Positions 1 to 6,943 of a stretch of DNA of 11,024 nucleotides are shown here, piece after piece (positions within the stretch are counted from its first letter, which is position 1; every line of letters begins with the position of its first letter). The translations under genes and the position numbers were made by a program. The DNA is from JACDDK01 sp035689095. Its GTDB lineage: Bacteria > Actinomycetota > Rubrobacteria > Rubrobacterales > Rubrobacteraceae. The notes under the pieces were generated by a model, which had not been told where the DNA came from, ran no database searches, and was given only the letters and a program-made list of their open reading frames with translations. The DNA is taken from positions 1-11,024 of the forward strand of contig DASSMB010000063.1 in NCBI GenBank assembly GCA_035689095.1, given 5' to 3'.

Positions 1-1264
1 CATCCGCGTTCTGGTCGACGGAGAGGCTCGCGCCTCGGTAGTTCATATCCAGTTGAGACATCTTGCGCACGAGCCGGTCCTGCACCCTATCGCGGCGTAG
101 CAGCGGCAGGACGACGGCGTTTCGGATGAGCCTGCCGAAGCGGCCGCGAGGGAACAGGATTCCCGTGTTCCGGTCGGTCGTCTCCAGGACGCTCCTGACG
201 ATGGGGAGTCGTTCTTCACTGTAGGTGTCGAGCAGGGAGTCGGGCGCTCCTTCGTTCAGTACCTGGGCCAGCTTCCAGGAGAGATTGTAGGCGTCCTGCA
301 TCCCGGTCGTTATGCCCTGTCCGCCGCTAGGGCTGTGGACGTGGGCCGCGTCGCCGGCGAGGAAGACTCGTCCCTCGCGGAACCGGTCCACCATGCGGCT
401 GTTGATCCTGAACTCCGAGAGCCACGTTGGGTTGGTCGCGTGCGTCTTGTAGTCTCCTGTCCGCTCGGCGAGCAGGCGTTGCGCCAACTCTAGCGTGACG
501 CACGGGACGCGCTGTCCTTCTTCCATCTCGATAAACAGGCGCCACCTGTTGCCCGGCAGCGGACCCGCAGAGAGGGTGCCCTTCTCGTGGAGCCACGAGT
601 AGATCTCGTCGTGGCTCCGGTCCCAGTCAAGCTCGACGTCGGCCATGACGAAGGAGAACGGGTAGGTCTCGCCTGCGAACGAGATACCCGACTGCTTGCG
701 GACGATACTGTGCGCCCCCTCGCAGCTGACGAGGTAGCGCGACTCAATCCTCTCCTCCGAGCCGTCCGGGTACCTGAGGCGCGAGACGACCCGGTCGCGG
801 TTCTGCTCGAAGCCGAGGAAGACCGTGCCACGCTCGATGTGGCCCCCGTGCTCCTCAAGGGCGCCTATGAGCAGCGCCTCGGTCTCGCTCTGCGGGATGA
901 TCATCATGCGCGGGACGAAGGCATCCTGGCCACCCCGCATGTCGAGCACGCTCAACTTCAGTTGCAGGATGCGCTCGCCTCCCACGTACATGTTGACCTT
1001 CTGGCTCGTGGCGCTTCTCGCGAGAAAACGCTCCGCGAGACCCATCCAGGCGAGTACCTCCGAGACCCTGTACTGCAAGCCTATCGCCTTCGAGGTCGTC
1101 GAAGGTTCCGGGTTCTTGTCCACGATCCGGAAGTCCACCCCCAGCCGCTTCAACTGGTAGGCGAGGGTGAGTCCGGTAGGTCCAGCGCCCACGATCAGAA
1201 CGTCCGTTCGCCCGGTCGCTTTCGTCTCTTTGCGCATGGTCTTCTCGTCCTGTCTAACGGCCAT
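1..1264 (-). CDS. FAD-dependent aromatic monooxygenase, PheA/TfdB type (partial, C-terminus off window)
   Basis: A class A flavoprotein hydroxylase, expected to add one oxygen atom to an aromatic (phenolic or polyketide) ring using FAD and NAD(P)H, in the cytoplasm. The frame is open from the ATG at 1264 to the left edge, giving 421 codons. The N-terminal dinucleotide-binding motif VGAGPTGLTLA is at about residues 25-35. The second FAD motif, LVSCEGAHSIVR, is at about 178-189 and has Glu where most relatives have Asp. The FAD-ribityl motif FLAGDAAHVHSPSGGQG is at about 301-317, followed by the usual TGMQDAYNLSWKLA. Full-length relatives have roughly 500-600 residues, so the C-terminal (often thioredoxin-like) part is missing here. 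The start is fixed by AAAGGAG six bases upstream (1271-1277 on the reverse strand). It begins 37 bases after the VOC gene and is probably cotranscribed with it. The family is certain; the substrate is unknown. Confidence 0.9.
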   Translation of the reverse strand, partial: MAVRQDEKTMRKETKATGRTDVLIVGAGPTGLTLAYQLKRLGVDFRIVDKNPEPSTTSKAIGLQYRVSEVLAWMGLAERFLARSATSQKVNMYVGGERILQLKLSVLDMRGGQDAFVPRMMIIPQSETEALLIGALEEHGGHIERGTVFLGFEQNRDRVVSRLRYPDGSEERIESRYLVSCEGAHSIVRKQSGISFAGETYPFSFVMADVELDWDRSHDEIYSWLHEKGTLSAGPLPGNRWRLFIEMEEGQRVPCVTLELAQRLLAERTGDYKTHATNPTWLSEFRINSRMVDRFREGRVFLAGDAAHVHSPSGGQGITTGMQDAYNLSWKLAQVLNEGAPDSLLDTYSEERLPIVRSVLETTDRNTGILFPRGRFGRLIRNAVVLPLLRRDRVQDRLVRKMSQLDMNYRGASLSVDQNAD

Positions 1265-1301
1265 CTCTTTCTCCTTTCATGGGATTTGCGTAGATCTCCG
1301 T

Positions 1302-1799
1302 CTAGTGTTCCTGCGTCACCTCCAAGAGGTAGCCGTCGGGATCCCGGAGGTACGCCGCCGTTCGCGATCCCGAGCCATCAAACCTCGCGGGGCGCTCCAT
1401 CGGACCTGCCACCACGGACACCCCCTCGCGCGAGACGCGCTCAAGGAACTCCTCGAACGGCTGTTCGCGCGGCAGCTCGAACGCGAGGTGGAAAAGCTCG
1501 CGTTTGTCTGGAGGGGCCACGGACCCGTTCAGGCGACGGGCGAGCACCAGGTCGGCGTGTTTGTGTCCGGCGGAGAGGAAGACTTGTTCTATGCCTATCG
1601 CCGGGAGGTGGGCACGGTCCGTGACCTCTAGGCCCAGCACGTCGGCGTAGAACGATGCAGAGCGGTCGAGGTTTTCGACGAAAACGGCCGCGTGGTGGAG
1701 AACCACCGTACTCGCTCTCCGCCCCCGGTCGGGGGAGGTGACGTCCAGGGCCTCCCTGGTCTCCAGCACCTGCAACTCCTTCGCTTCTTTCTTCAGCAT
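1302..1799 (-). CDS. VOC superfamily protein (glyoxalase/extradiol dioxygenase fold)
   Basis: A 165-residue single VOC module. The beta-alpha-beta-beta-beta start HHAAVFVENLDRSASFYADV is at residues 35-54, FHLAFEL at 103-109 and YLRDPDGYLLEV at 150-161. His35 or His36, His104 and Glu160 match the three metal-ligand positions of glyoxalase I and extradiol dioxygenases, so it is probably a metal enzyme rather than a resistance-type binding protein. I chose the ATG at 1799 over the more upstream starts because AAAAGGAG lies a few bases before it and the sequence upstream of it does not look like protein. The first 30 residues are a charged extension without a clear domain. It is the first gene of a leftward pair with an FAD monooxygenase and is divergent from a STAND regulator. 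A role in aromatic ring or quinone chemistry is inferred from this neighbour only; the exact reaction is unknown. Confidence 0.85.
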   Translation of the reverse strand: MLKKEAKELQVLETREALDVTSPDRGRRASTVVLHHAAVFVENLDRSASFYADVLGLEVTDRAHLPAIGIEQVFLSAGHKHADLVLARRLNGSVAPPDKRELFHLAFELPREQPFEEFLERVSREGVSVVAGPMERPARFDGSGSRTAAYLRDPDGYLLEVTQEH

Positions 1800-1886
1800 G
1801 GTGTCTCTCCTTTTTAATGCCTTGTTGGTTGTCAGTCTGCGTTCCGAGCCGACCGAGAACCACCCACAGGACAGCCACATTCACTC

Positions 1887-1902
1887 CCACAATCAATCGT
1901 GG
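1887..1902. promoter_or_regulatory. Candidate operator, imperfect palindrome
   Basis: CCACAATCAATCGTGG has matching CCAC/GTGG outer arms and AT/AT inner pairs around a 16-bp centre. It sits in the gap between the divergent VOC gene and the XRE-NB-ARC regulator, ending about 20 bases upstream of the regulator's putative -10 box and so overlapping its -35 zone. It could bind the regulator itself or another protein. The assignment rests on symmetry and position only. Confidence 0.35.
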
Positions 1903-1920
1903 AGGTGTACGTGCGGCGTC

Positions 1921-1929
1921 TGCTATCAT
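1921..1929 (+). promoter_or_regulatory. Putative extended -10 promoter of the regulator gene
   Basis: TGCTATCAT matches the extended -10 pattern TGn-TAnnnT, with TATCAT one mismatch from TATAAT. It lies 56 bases upstream of the regulator's ATG. No good -35 hexamer is seen 16-18 bases upstream, which is normal for extended -10 promoters. The same TGCTAnnnT pattern occurs in front of two other genes of this window. Confidence 0.4.
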
Positions 1930-1944
1930 GACCTCGCGCCTTCG

Positions 1945-1957
1945 GCACGGACCGTGC
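1945..1957. promoter_or_regulatory. Perfect hyphenated palindrome in the regulator leader
   Basis: GCACGG-A-CCGTGC has two perfect 6-base arms around a single A. It lies about 15 bases after the putative -10 box and 28 bases before the regulator's start codon. The one-base centre makes an RNA hairpin unlikely, so a DNA operator, possibly for autoregulation, is the better reading. Confidence 0.4.
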
Positions 1958-1985
1958 GAGGGGCTATGAGTTCGGGGAGCGAGGC

Positions 1986-4370
1986 ATGGATGAGGCAAGG
2001 ATCACGGACTTCGGCGCGAGCCTGAGGCGCTTGCGAGAGGCTTCCGGGCTCACGCAGGAGGAACTGGCCTCGAGGGCCGGACTTTCGTCGAAGGGTATCG
2101 GCGCCCTGGAGCGCGGTGAGAGGAAGCGGCCGCATCCCCACACCGTCAACGCCCTTGTCGACGCCCTGGACCTCGCCGGTCCCGAACGCGACGCCTTCTT
2201 CGGTGCGGTTCCCAGACGTATCGGCATGGCCTTCGTCCCGGTGGCCGATCTCGAAGAGGCAATCCCGGCGCTGCCTGCACCGCTGACGCTGCTCATCGGA
2301 CGGGAGCGCGACGTCGCGGTGGTCGACTCGCTGCTCGAAGGAGACGGTGCCAGGCTCCTCACGCTCACGGGAACGGGCGGTGTGGGCAAGACTCGCCTCG
2401 CTCTGGAAGTGGCGGGCCAAGCTAGGGAGCGGTTTCCCGACGGCGTCGCCTTCGTGCCTCTGGCCCCAGTCGCCGACCCTGCGCTCCTCGTTCCCACCGT
2501 CGTCCAGATCTTGGGCTTGCGGGAAGCGGGAGGCGAGACCATGAGAGAGCTGGTACAGAGGCACCTTCGGGGCAAACGTCTGCTGCTCGTGCTCGACAAC
2601 TTTGAGCACCTGCTCGAGGCCGCTCCCGAAATATCAGTGCTGCTATCGACCGTTCCTTCCCTCAAGATCCTGGCTACGAGCCGCGCCCCTTTGCGCGTGC
2701 GCGGCGAGCATGAGTACCCGGTTGCGCCCCTTGCTGTGCCGTACCCCACCCGTGTAACGGATACGGACGTCGTGGCCGCCGCCCCATCTGCCCAGCTCTT
2801 CGCCGAGCGGGCCCGAGAAGCCGCTCCCTCCTTCTCGCTCACCCGGAAAAACGCCGCCGCGGTGGCAGCGATCTGCTGGCGCCTGGACGGACTGCCGCTT
2901 GCCCTGGAGCTCGCCGCGGCGCGGGTGAGGTTCCTTGGTCCCACGGAGCTACTCTCGCGCTTGGACCAGGTCCTGCAAGCGGAGGGAGCGAGGGACCTCC
3001 CCGAGAGGCAAAGGACGATGCGGGCGACCCTCGATTGGAGCTACGGCCTGCTCTCGGAAGAGGAAAAGCCGTTGTTCGGGCATCTGTCAGTGTTCGCCGG
3101 TGGCTTCACGCTGGAGGCGGCGGAGGCTGTGGGCGCGCAGGTTGATGAGACGGGGACCAGAGAGGTACTGGGCCTGCTGGAAGGTCTGGTAGCGCAGTCG
3201 CTGGTTATGGCCGAGGCTTCACCGGAGGGAGGCGAAGCCGACGAGACGCGCTACGGGATGCTGGAGCCTGTAAGGCAGTACGCCCGAGCGAAGCTTGAAG
3301 AGGTAGGTGAAGGTGAAGAGGAGCGGCGGCGGCATGCGATGTTCTTCCTCGACCTGGTGGAGCGGGCGGCGCCGGAACTACGGGGACCCTGGCAGGTGGA
3401 GTGGCTGCACCGGCTCGACGCAGAACACGGCAACCTGCGCGCCGCGATGGCGTGGGCTCTCTCTGCAGGTGAGATCGAGACAGGAGCCCGCCTGGCTTGG
3501 GCGCTTTTCGTGTTCTGGTGGATGCGTGGCTACTACGCTGAAGGCCGGCGCGCGTCGGAGAGGGTACTGGCGGCCGATGCAGAGTTGACAGCCTCTCTGA
3601 GAGGCAAGATGCTGTTCGTGGCGGGGATGATGTGCAACGCTCAGGGAGATCACGAGCGCGGCCAGACGCTAGACGAGGAAGGCGTGCGCCTGCTGCGCGA
3701 GGCCGGCGACAGGCCTACCCTCGCCATCGTGCTCGCCGCGCTTGGCTACGCTTCAGTGAGGAGGCGCGACTACGACCGGGCAACCGTTCTACTGGAGGAG
3801 AGCCTAGAACTGTACAGGGAACTGGAAGACAGATGGGGGACGGCCAAGTTACTCAACAACCTCGGACGCCTGAGGACATTGCGGGGCGACAGCGGAGACG
3901 CAAAGCCCCTGCTTGAGGAGGGTTTGGCGCTTTCTAAGGAGTTGGGAGACACGAGCGCCATTGCCGAAGCCCTGCACAACCTGGCCGTCGCGGCGCTCCT
4001 GCCCAATGAGCACGACCGCGCCGCCGTCCTGTTCGAGGAGAGCCTTACGCTGGCCGCCGAGGTGGGCCACAGGTCTATCGTCGCCGACTGCCTGGAGGGG
4101 TTGGCTTGTGCTGAGGCGGGACGACGGGAACCGCAACGCTCCGCGCGGTTGTGGGCGTCAGCCGAAGCACTAAGGGAGACTGCGGGCGCCTCCTCGGAGG
4201 GTACCGAACGCCCCTTATACGAGGCATACCTGATCTCCGCGCGCGCCGCTCTGGATGAGACGATGTTCGAGGCGGCCTGGGCTAGTGGGCGGGCGATGAC
4301 CCTCCAGCAGGCGGTAGCATACGCCCTGGAAGAGCGAGAGCTCGCGCCCGAGCCACCAACGGCGGATTGA
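1986..4370 (+). CDS. Transcriptional regulator: XRE helix-turn-helix, NB-ARC (STAND) ATPase, TPR
   Basis: A 794-residue signal-integrating regulator. Residues 8-72 are a Cro/CI-type DNA-binding domain (SLRRLREASGLTQEELASRA, then GALERGERKRP). The NB-ARC core follows: Walker A GTGGVGKT at 129-136, Walker B LLLVLDNFEH at 199-208 with Asp204, the sensor-like TSRAPL at 231-236 and GLPLALELAAAR at 302-313. A winged-helix segment (DWSYGLLSEEEKPLFGHLSVFAGGF) lies near 350-375. The C-terminal third, about 535-730, is helical with several TPR-like units (LLEESLELYRELED, LLEEGLALSKELGD, LFEESLTLAAEVGH). Such STAND proteins use the TPR part to sense a ligand or partner and ATP binding to switch oligomeric state. 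The ATG at 1986 is the first in frame, with GGGAG a few bases before it. The gene is divergent from the VOC/monooxygenase pair, so control of that pair is likely but inferred. Most characterised actinobacterial relatives carry SARP or LuxR DNA-binding domains; here it is XRE. Confidence 0.9.
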   Translation: MDEARITDFGASLRRLREASGLTQEELASRAGLSSKGIGALERGERKRPHPHTVNALVDALDLAGPERDAFFGAVPRRIGMAFVPVADLEEAIPALPAPLTLLIGRERDVAVVDSLLEGDGARLLTLTGTGGVGKTRLALEVAGQARERFPDGVAFVPLAPVADPALLVPTVVQILGLREAGGETMRELVQRHLRGKRLLLVLDNFEHLLEAAPEISVLLSTVPSLKILATSRAPLRVRGEHEYPVAPLAVPYPTRVTDTDVVAAAPSAQLFAERAREAAPSFSLTRKNAAAVAAICWRLDGLPLALELAAARVRFLGPTELLSRLDQVLQAEGARDLPERQRTMRATLDWSYGLLSEEEKPLFGHLSVFAGGFTLEAAEAVGAQVDETGTREVLGLLEGLVAQSLVMAEASPEGGEADETRYGMLEPVRQYARAKLEEVGEGEEERRRHAMFFLDLVERAAPELRGPWQVEWLHRLDAEHGNLRAAMAWALSAGEIETGARLAWALFVFWWMRGYYAEGRRASERVLAADAELTASLRGKMLFVAGMMCNAQGDHERGQTLDEEGVRLLREAGDRPTLAIVLAALGYASVRRRDYDRATVLLEESLELYRELEDRWGTAKLLNNLGRLRTLRGDSGDAKPLLEEGLALSKELGDTSAIAEALHNLAVAALLPNEHDRAAVLFEESLTLAAEVGHRSIVADCLEGLACAEAGRREPQRSARLWASAEALRETAGASSEGTERPLYEAYLISARAALDETMFEAAWASGRAMTLQQAVAYALEERELAPEPPTAD

Positions 4371-4393
4371 TGTAAGGGTCGAGAACTTACATC
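4369..4393. promoter_or_regulatory. Inverted repeat GATGTAAG-N9-CTTACATC between regulator and mutase
   Basis: Two perfect 8-base arms (4369-4376 and 4386-4393) are separated by 9 bases. The left arm overlaps the last two bases of the regulator's TGA stop. No T-run follows and the arms are only 3/8 GC, so it is a poor intrinsic terminator. Its centre lies about 45 bases upstream of the mutase gene's putative -10 box, a position typical of an activator site or a distal operator. Confidence 0.4.
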
Positions 4394-4419
4394 CTGCCCT
4401 CTGGTGGACGAATCGCTTG

Positions 4420-4428
4420 TGCTAGAGT
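4420..4428 (+). promoter_or_regulatory. Putative extended -10 promoter of the acyl-CoA mutase gene
   Basis: TGCTAGAGT fits TGn-TAnnnT and lies 37 bases before the ATG. No convincing -35 hexamer is present. It shares its first five bases with the putative boxes before the regulator and before the E1 alpha gene. Confidence 0.35.
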
Positions 4429-4465
4429 CTAGGCGTCAGGGGACAGAGAAGCAGGAGGAGCACGC

Positions 4466-6109
4466 ATGGACACCAGGAAGAGCGCCAAAGACCGGTGGGA
4501 GGAAGCATACTCAAAGACCCACGAGCGCGACGTCGAGTTCTCCACGATGTCCGGCATACCCATCAAGCCGCTCTATACCCCCGATGACGTGGAGGGCGAC
4601 TACGACGAGAAGCTCGGCTACCCCGGCGAGTTCCCTTACACCCGTGGCGTCTACCCGAACATGTACCGCGGCCGCCTGTGGACGGTCCGTCAGTTCGCGG
4701 GTTACGGGTCTGCCGAAGACACCAACAGGCGCTTCAAGTACCTCATAGAGCACGGCCAGAACGGACTCTCCGTTGCCTTCGACATGCCGACCCTGATGGG
4801 ACTGGATTCCGACTCTCCGCTCTCTCTCGGCGAGGTGGGGACGGAGGGCGTCGCCATAGATTCTCTGGAGGACATGGAGAGGCTCTTCGACGGGATACAG
4901 ATGGGCGAGATCACGACCTCCATGACCATCAACGCCCCCGCGATGGTCCTGCTCGCCATGTACGTCGTCGCCGCCGAGAAGCAGGGCGTCCCGCCCGAAG
5001 ACCTGGCCGGCACCAACCAGAACGACATCCTAAAAGAGTACATTGCCCAGAAGGAGTGGCTCTTCCCGCCCGCGCCCTCCATGCGCGTCTTCAAGGACAT
5101 GCTCGTCTACGCCACCGAACACATGCCCCGCTGGAACACGGTCAGCATCAGCGGCTACCATATCCGGGAAGCGGGCTCGACGGCGGCGCAGGAGCTGGCC
5201 TTCACCCTCGCCGACGGCTTCGCCTACGTGGAGGCCGGGATAGAGGCGGGCCTGGACGTGGACGACTTCGCGCCGCGCTTCAGCTTCTTCTTCAACTCGC
5301 ACATAGACTTCTTCGAGGAGATCTGCAAGTTCCGTGCCGCGAGGCGCATCTGGGCCACAGTCCTGAAAGAGAAGTACGGCGCCAAGGACGAGCGTTCCCT
5401 CAGGATGCGCTTCCACACCCAGACCGCCGGCGTCTCCCTCACCGCCCAGGAGCCGTACAACAACGTCGCCCGCACCGCCTTCGAGGCGCTCGCCGCCATC
5501 CTCGGCGGGACGCAGAGCCTGCACACCAACTCGCTCGACGAGGCGCTCGCGCTGCCGACGGAGGAGGCCGTCCGCATAGCCGTCCGCACGCAGCAGATAG
5601 CTGCTTTAGAGACCGGGGTGACGAACACAATGGATCCACTCGGGGGTTCGTACTTCGTCGAGGCGCTGACCGACGAGCTGGAGCGGCAGGCGTACGAGTA
5701 CTTCCGCCAGATAGACGAGATGGGCGGCATGATCCCGGCGATAGAGCAGGGCTTCCCGATGCGCGAGATCTCCGAGGCCTCCGCCCGCTACCAGCGCGAG
5801 CTGGAGGAGAAGAAGCGCTACATGGTGAACGTCAACGTCTACGAGCCGCAGGACGAGCAGGAGATGGAGCTGCACCGCGTGGACCCGGAAGTCTCACAAG
5901 GACAGGTGGATCGTCTGAAAGAGCTAAAAGAGCGCCGCGACAACGACGCGGTCGAGCGGTGCCTCGAAGAGTTGAAAGAGACGGCGCGCGGCGACGGCAA
6001 CACCATGTACCCGATCCTGGACGCCGTCCGGGCATACGCCACGGTGGGGGAGATCTCCTCGGCTCTACAAGAGGTCTTCGGCGAGTACCGCGAGACGCCG
6101 GTTATATAA
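4466..6109 (+). CDS. icmA: Adenosylcobalamin-dependent acyl-CoA mutase large subunit, probably isobutyryl-CoA mutase
   Basis: A 547-residue radical mutase catalytic subunit that would interconvert isobutyryl-CoA and n-butyryl-CoA by a carbon-skeleton shift, using coenzyme B12 held by a separate small subunit. The substrate barrel is complete: TMY-like NMYRGRLWTVRQFAGY at about 65-80, GLSVAFDMPTLMG at 100-112, AGTNQNDILKEYIAQ at 181-195 and SISGYHIREAG at 227-237 with the catalytic His232. In methylmalonyl-CoA mutase (Propionibacterium numbering) Tyr89 and Arg207 bind the substrate carboxylate. The equivalents here are Phe77 and Gln195, the pair known from isobutyryl-CoA mutase; the spacings to each other (118) and from Gln/Arg to the His (37) are identical. 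No B12-binding DxHxxG domain is present, and the length fits a stand-alone large subunit. AGGAGGAG lies five bases before the ATG. A hairpin terminator follows. The small subunit gene is not in the window. Related alternatives such as other acyl-CoA mutases cannot be fully excluded. Confidence 0.8.
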   Translation: MDTRKSAKDRWEEAYSKTHERDVEFSTMSGIPIKPLYTPDDVEGDYDEKLGYPGEFPYTRGVYPNMYRGRLWTVRQFAGYGSAEDTNRRFKYLIEHGQNGLSVAFDMPTLMGLDSDSPLSLGEVGTEGVAIDSLEDMERLFDGIQMGEITTSMTINAPAMVLLAMYVVAAEKQGVPPEDLAGTNQNDILKEYIAQKEWLFPPAPSMRVFKDMLVYATEHMPRWNTVSISGYHIREAGSTAAQELAFTLADGFAYVEAGIEAGLDVDDFAPRFSFFFNSHIDFFEEICKFRAARRIWATVLKEKYGAKDERSLRMRFHTQTAGVSLTAQEPYNNVARTAFEALAAILGGTQSLHTNSLDEALALPTEEAVRIAVRTQQIAALETGVTNTMDPLGGSYFVEALTDELERQAYEYFRQIDEMGGMIPAIEQGFPMREISEASARYQRELEEKKRYMVNVNVYEPQDEQEMELHRVDPEVSQGQVDRLKELKERRDNDAVERCLEELKETARGDGNTMYPILDAVRAYATVGEISSALQEVFGEYRETPVI

Positions 6110-6116
6110 GAACGAG

Positions 6117-6143
6117 CGAGCCGGAGTTTCGTGCTCCGGCTCG
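6117..6143. terminator. Hairpin terminator shared by two convergent genes
   Basis: CGAGCCGGAG and CTCCGGCTCG form a perfect 10-bp, GC-rich stem with a 7-base loop. It lies just after the mutase stop (6109) and just after the stop of the convergent secreted-protein gene (6151). There is no clean T-run on the forward side; on the reverse strand the following bases are T-rich and AT-rich (TTCTTATATAA), so termination may be better for the leftward gene. Confidence 0.7.
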
Positions 6144-6150
6144 AATCGAC

Positions 6151-6927
6151 CTAGCGGAACCGCAGAGGGACCGAGACTCCCATGAAGCTCCCGTCTTTCG
6201 GCGAGAGCTCGCCGACCTGCAAGGTGCCGCTGTGCCCGCTCAGGCTCGACGGATAGCCAGCGGAGAACTTGTAAGCTCCCCAGGTCGCCGCCCAGTCGCT
6301 CGTCGTGTAGGTCCCCCGGCGCACGACCGTACCGCTGGCGTTCTTTATGCGCCAGACTCCGCTGGCCTCGAACGGCCTGCCGTAGCCGGACACGATAAAG
6401 GTGTCGGGACCGACGAGCATGTCCGTTCTCGGACGGGTCACCACGGTGCTCGCCCCGGTGACGGGCCTGGGGAACAGCGTCGTTCCTCCGGGGGTTACGT
6501 CCACCACTATGCGGGCCGGGTTATCCAGCTTGAACACGTTCACGGACTTCGCCGCCCCGGTGAGGTGGAAGTCCACGAACATGTTTCCGGTGGAGCTTCT
6601 CGAACGCACCACGTAGTACTTCGAGATCGCTCGCCCGAGACCGGAGCCGTCCGTTCTGGCCGTCGCCGTTACCGAGAGAAGATCCACCCGCACGATCCAG
6701 TCGCCCTGCCTGTAGGACGACGAGAAAGTAGGAGCGACTTGCCCCGGCACTCCTCCGTGGCCCAGGTCTATCACCGCCCGCTCGAACGTAGTGTGGTCCC
6801 CGAAACGGACGTTCTGTATGGTGTCCGGCACCGTGGCTTGCGCCGGAGCCGCTCCCGCCATCAACATCGCCAGGGCCAGGACCGCCAGGCTCGCCAGCCA
6901 CCCGCGGCCCGATAAATTCCTGATCAT
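6151..6927 (-). CDS. Secreted AMIN-like and Gmad2 domain protein
   Basis: A 258-residue exported protein. It starts with a classic signal peptide: basic n-region (IRNLSGRGW), hydrophobic stretch (LASLAVLALAMLMAG) and a likely cleavage after AQA at residue 31. There is no lipobox cysteine, so it is probably released or wall-associated rather than lipid-anchored. Residues about 38-147 resemble the AMIN-like domain (FERAVIDLG, then DNPARIVVDV). Residues about 170-257 match the Gmad2 immunoglobulin-like domain seen in spore-germination and other surface proteins (MLVGPDTFIVSGYGRPFE, a Trp-rich middle, GTLQVGELSPKDGS, then SVPLRF). Both domain types are usually linked to cell-envelope binding. The ATG at 6927 is chosen over the one at 6939 because GGAGG sits five bases before it and the upstream one lacks a site. 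It is a single gene convergent with the mutase. Function beyond the domains is unknown. Confidence 0.8.
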   Translation of the reverse strand: MIRNLSGRGWLASLAVLALAMLMAGAAPAQATVPDTIQNVRFGDHTTFERAVIDLGHGGVPGQVAPTFSSSYRQGDWIVRVDLLSVTATARTDGSGLGRAISKYYVVRSRSSTGNMFVDFHLTGAAKSVNVFKLDNPARIVVDVTPGGTTLFPRPVTGASTVVTRPRTDMLVGPDTFIVSGYGRPFEASGVWRIKNASGTVVRRGTYTTSDWAATWGAYKFSAGYPSSLSGHSGTLQVGELSPKDGSFMGVSVPLRFR

Positions 6928-6932
6928 TACCG

Positions 6933-6937
6933 CCTCC
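6933..6937 (-). promoter_or_regulatory. Ribosome binding site deciding the secreted protein's start
   Basis: GGAGG on the reverse strand, five bases before the ATG at 6927. It overlaps the alternative ATG at 6939, which has only a pyrimidine-rich CCCTTTTCT before it. This supports the shorter, 258-residue product with a compact signal peptide. Confidence 0.7.
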
Positions 6938-6943
6938 ATAGAA

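Noticed and set aside
587..1624. A 345-codon forward open frame antisense to the FAD monooxygenase and VOC gene
   Set aside because: The reverse-strand frames show clear FAD and VOC motifs; this frame is Arg/Pro-rich and has none.
4466..6109. Annotation as methylmalonyl-CoA mutase
   Set aside because: The overall family fits, but the two carboxylate-binding residues are Phe and Gln instead of Tyr and Arg, which argues against methylmalonyl-CoA as substrate.
4678..6915. A 745-codon forward open frame overlapping the mutase and the secreted-protein gene
   Set aside because: Its product is rich in Arg, Gly, Ala, Pro and His, has no recognisable motif, and lies in another frame of the well-conserved mutase gene and antisense to the next gene. 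It is a GC-bias shadow.
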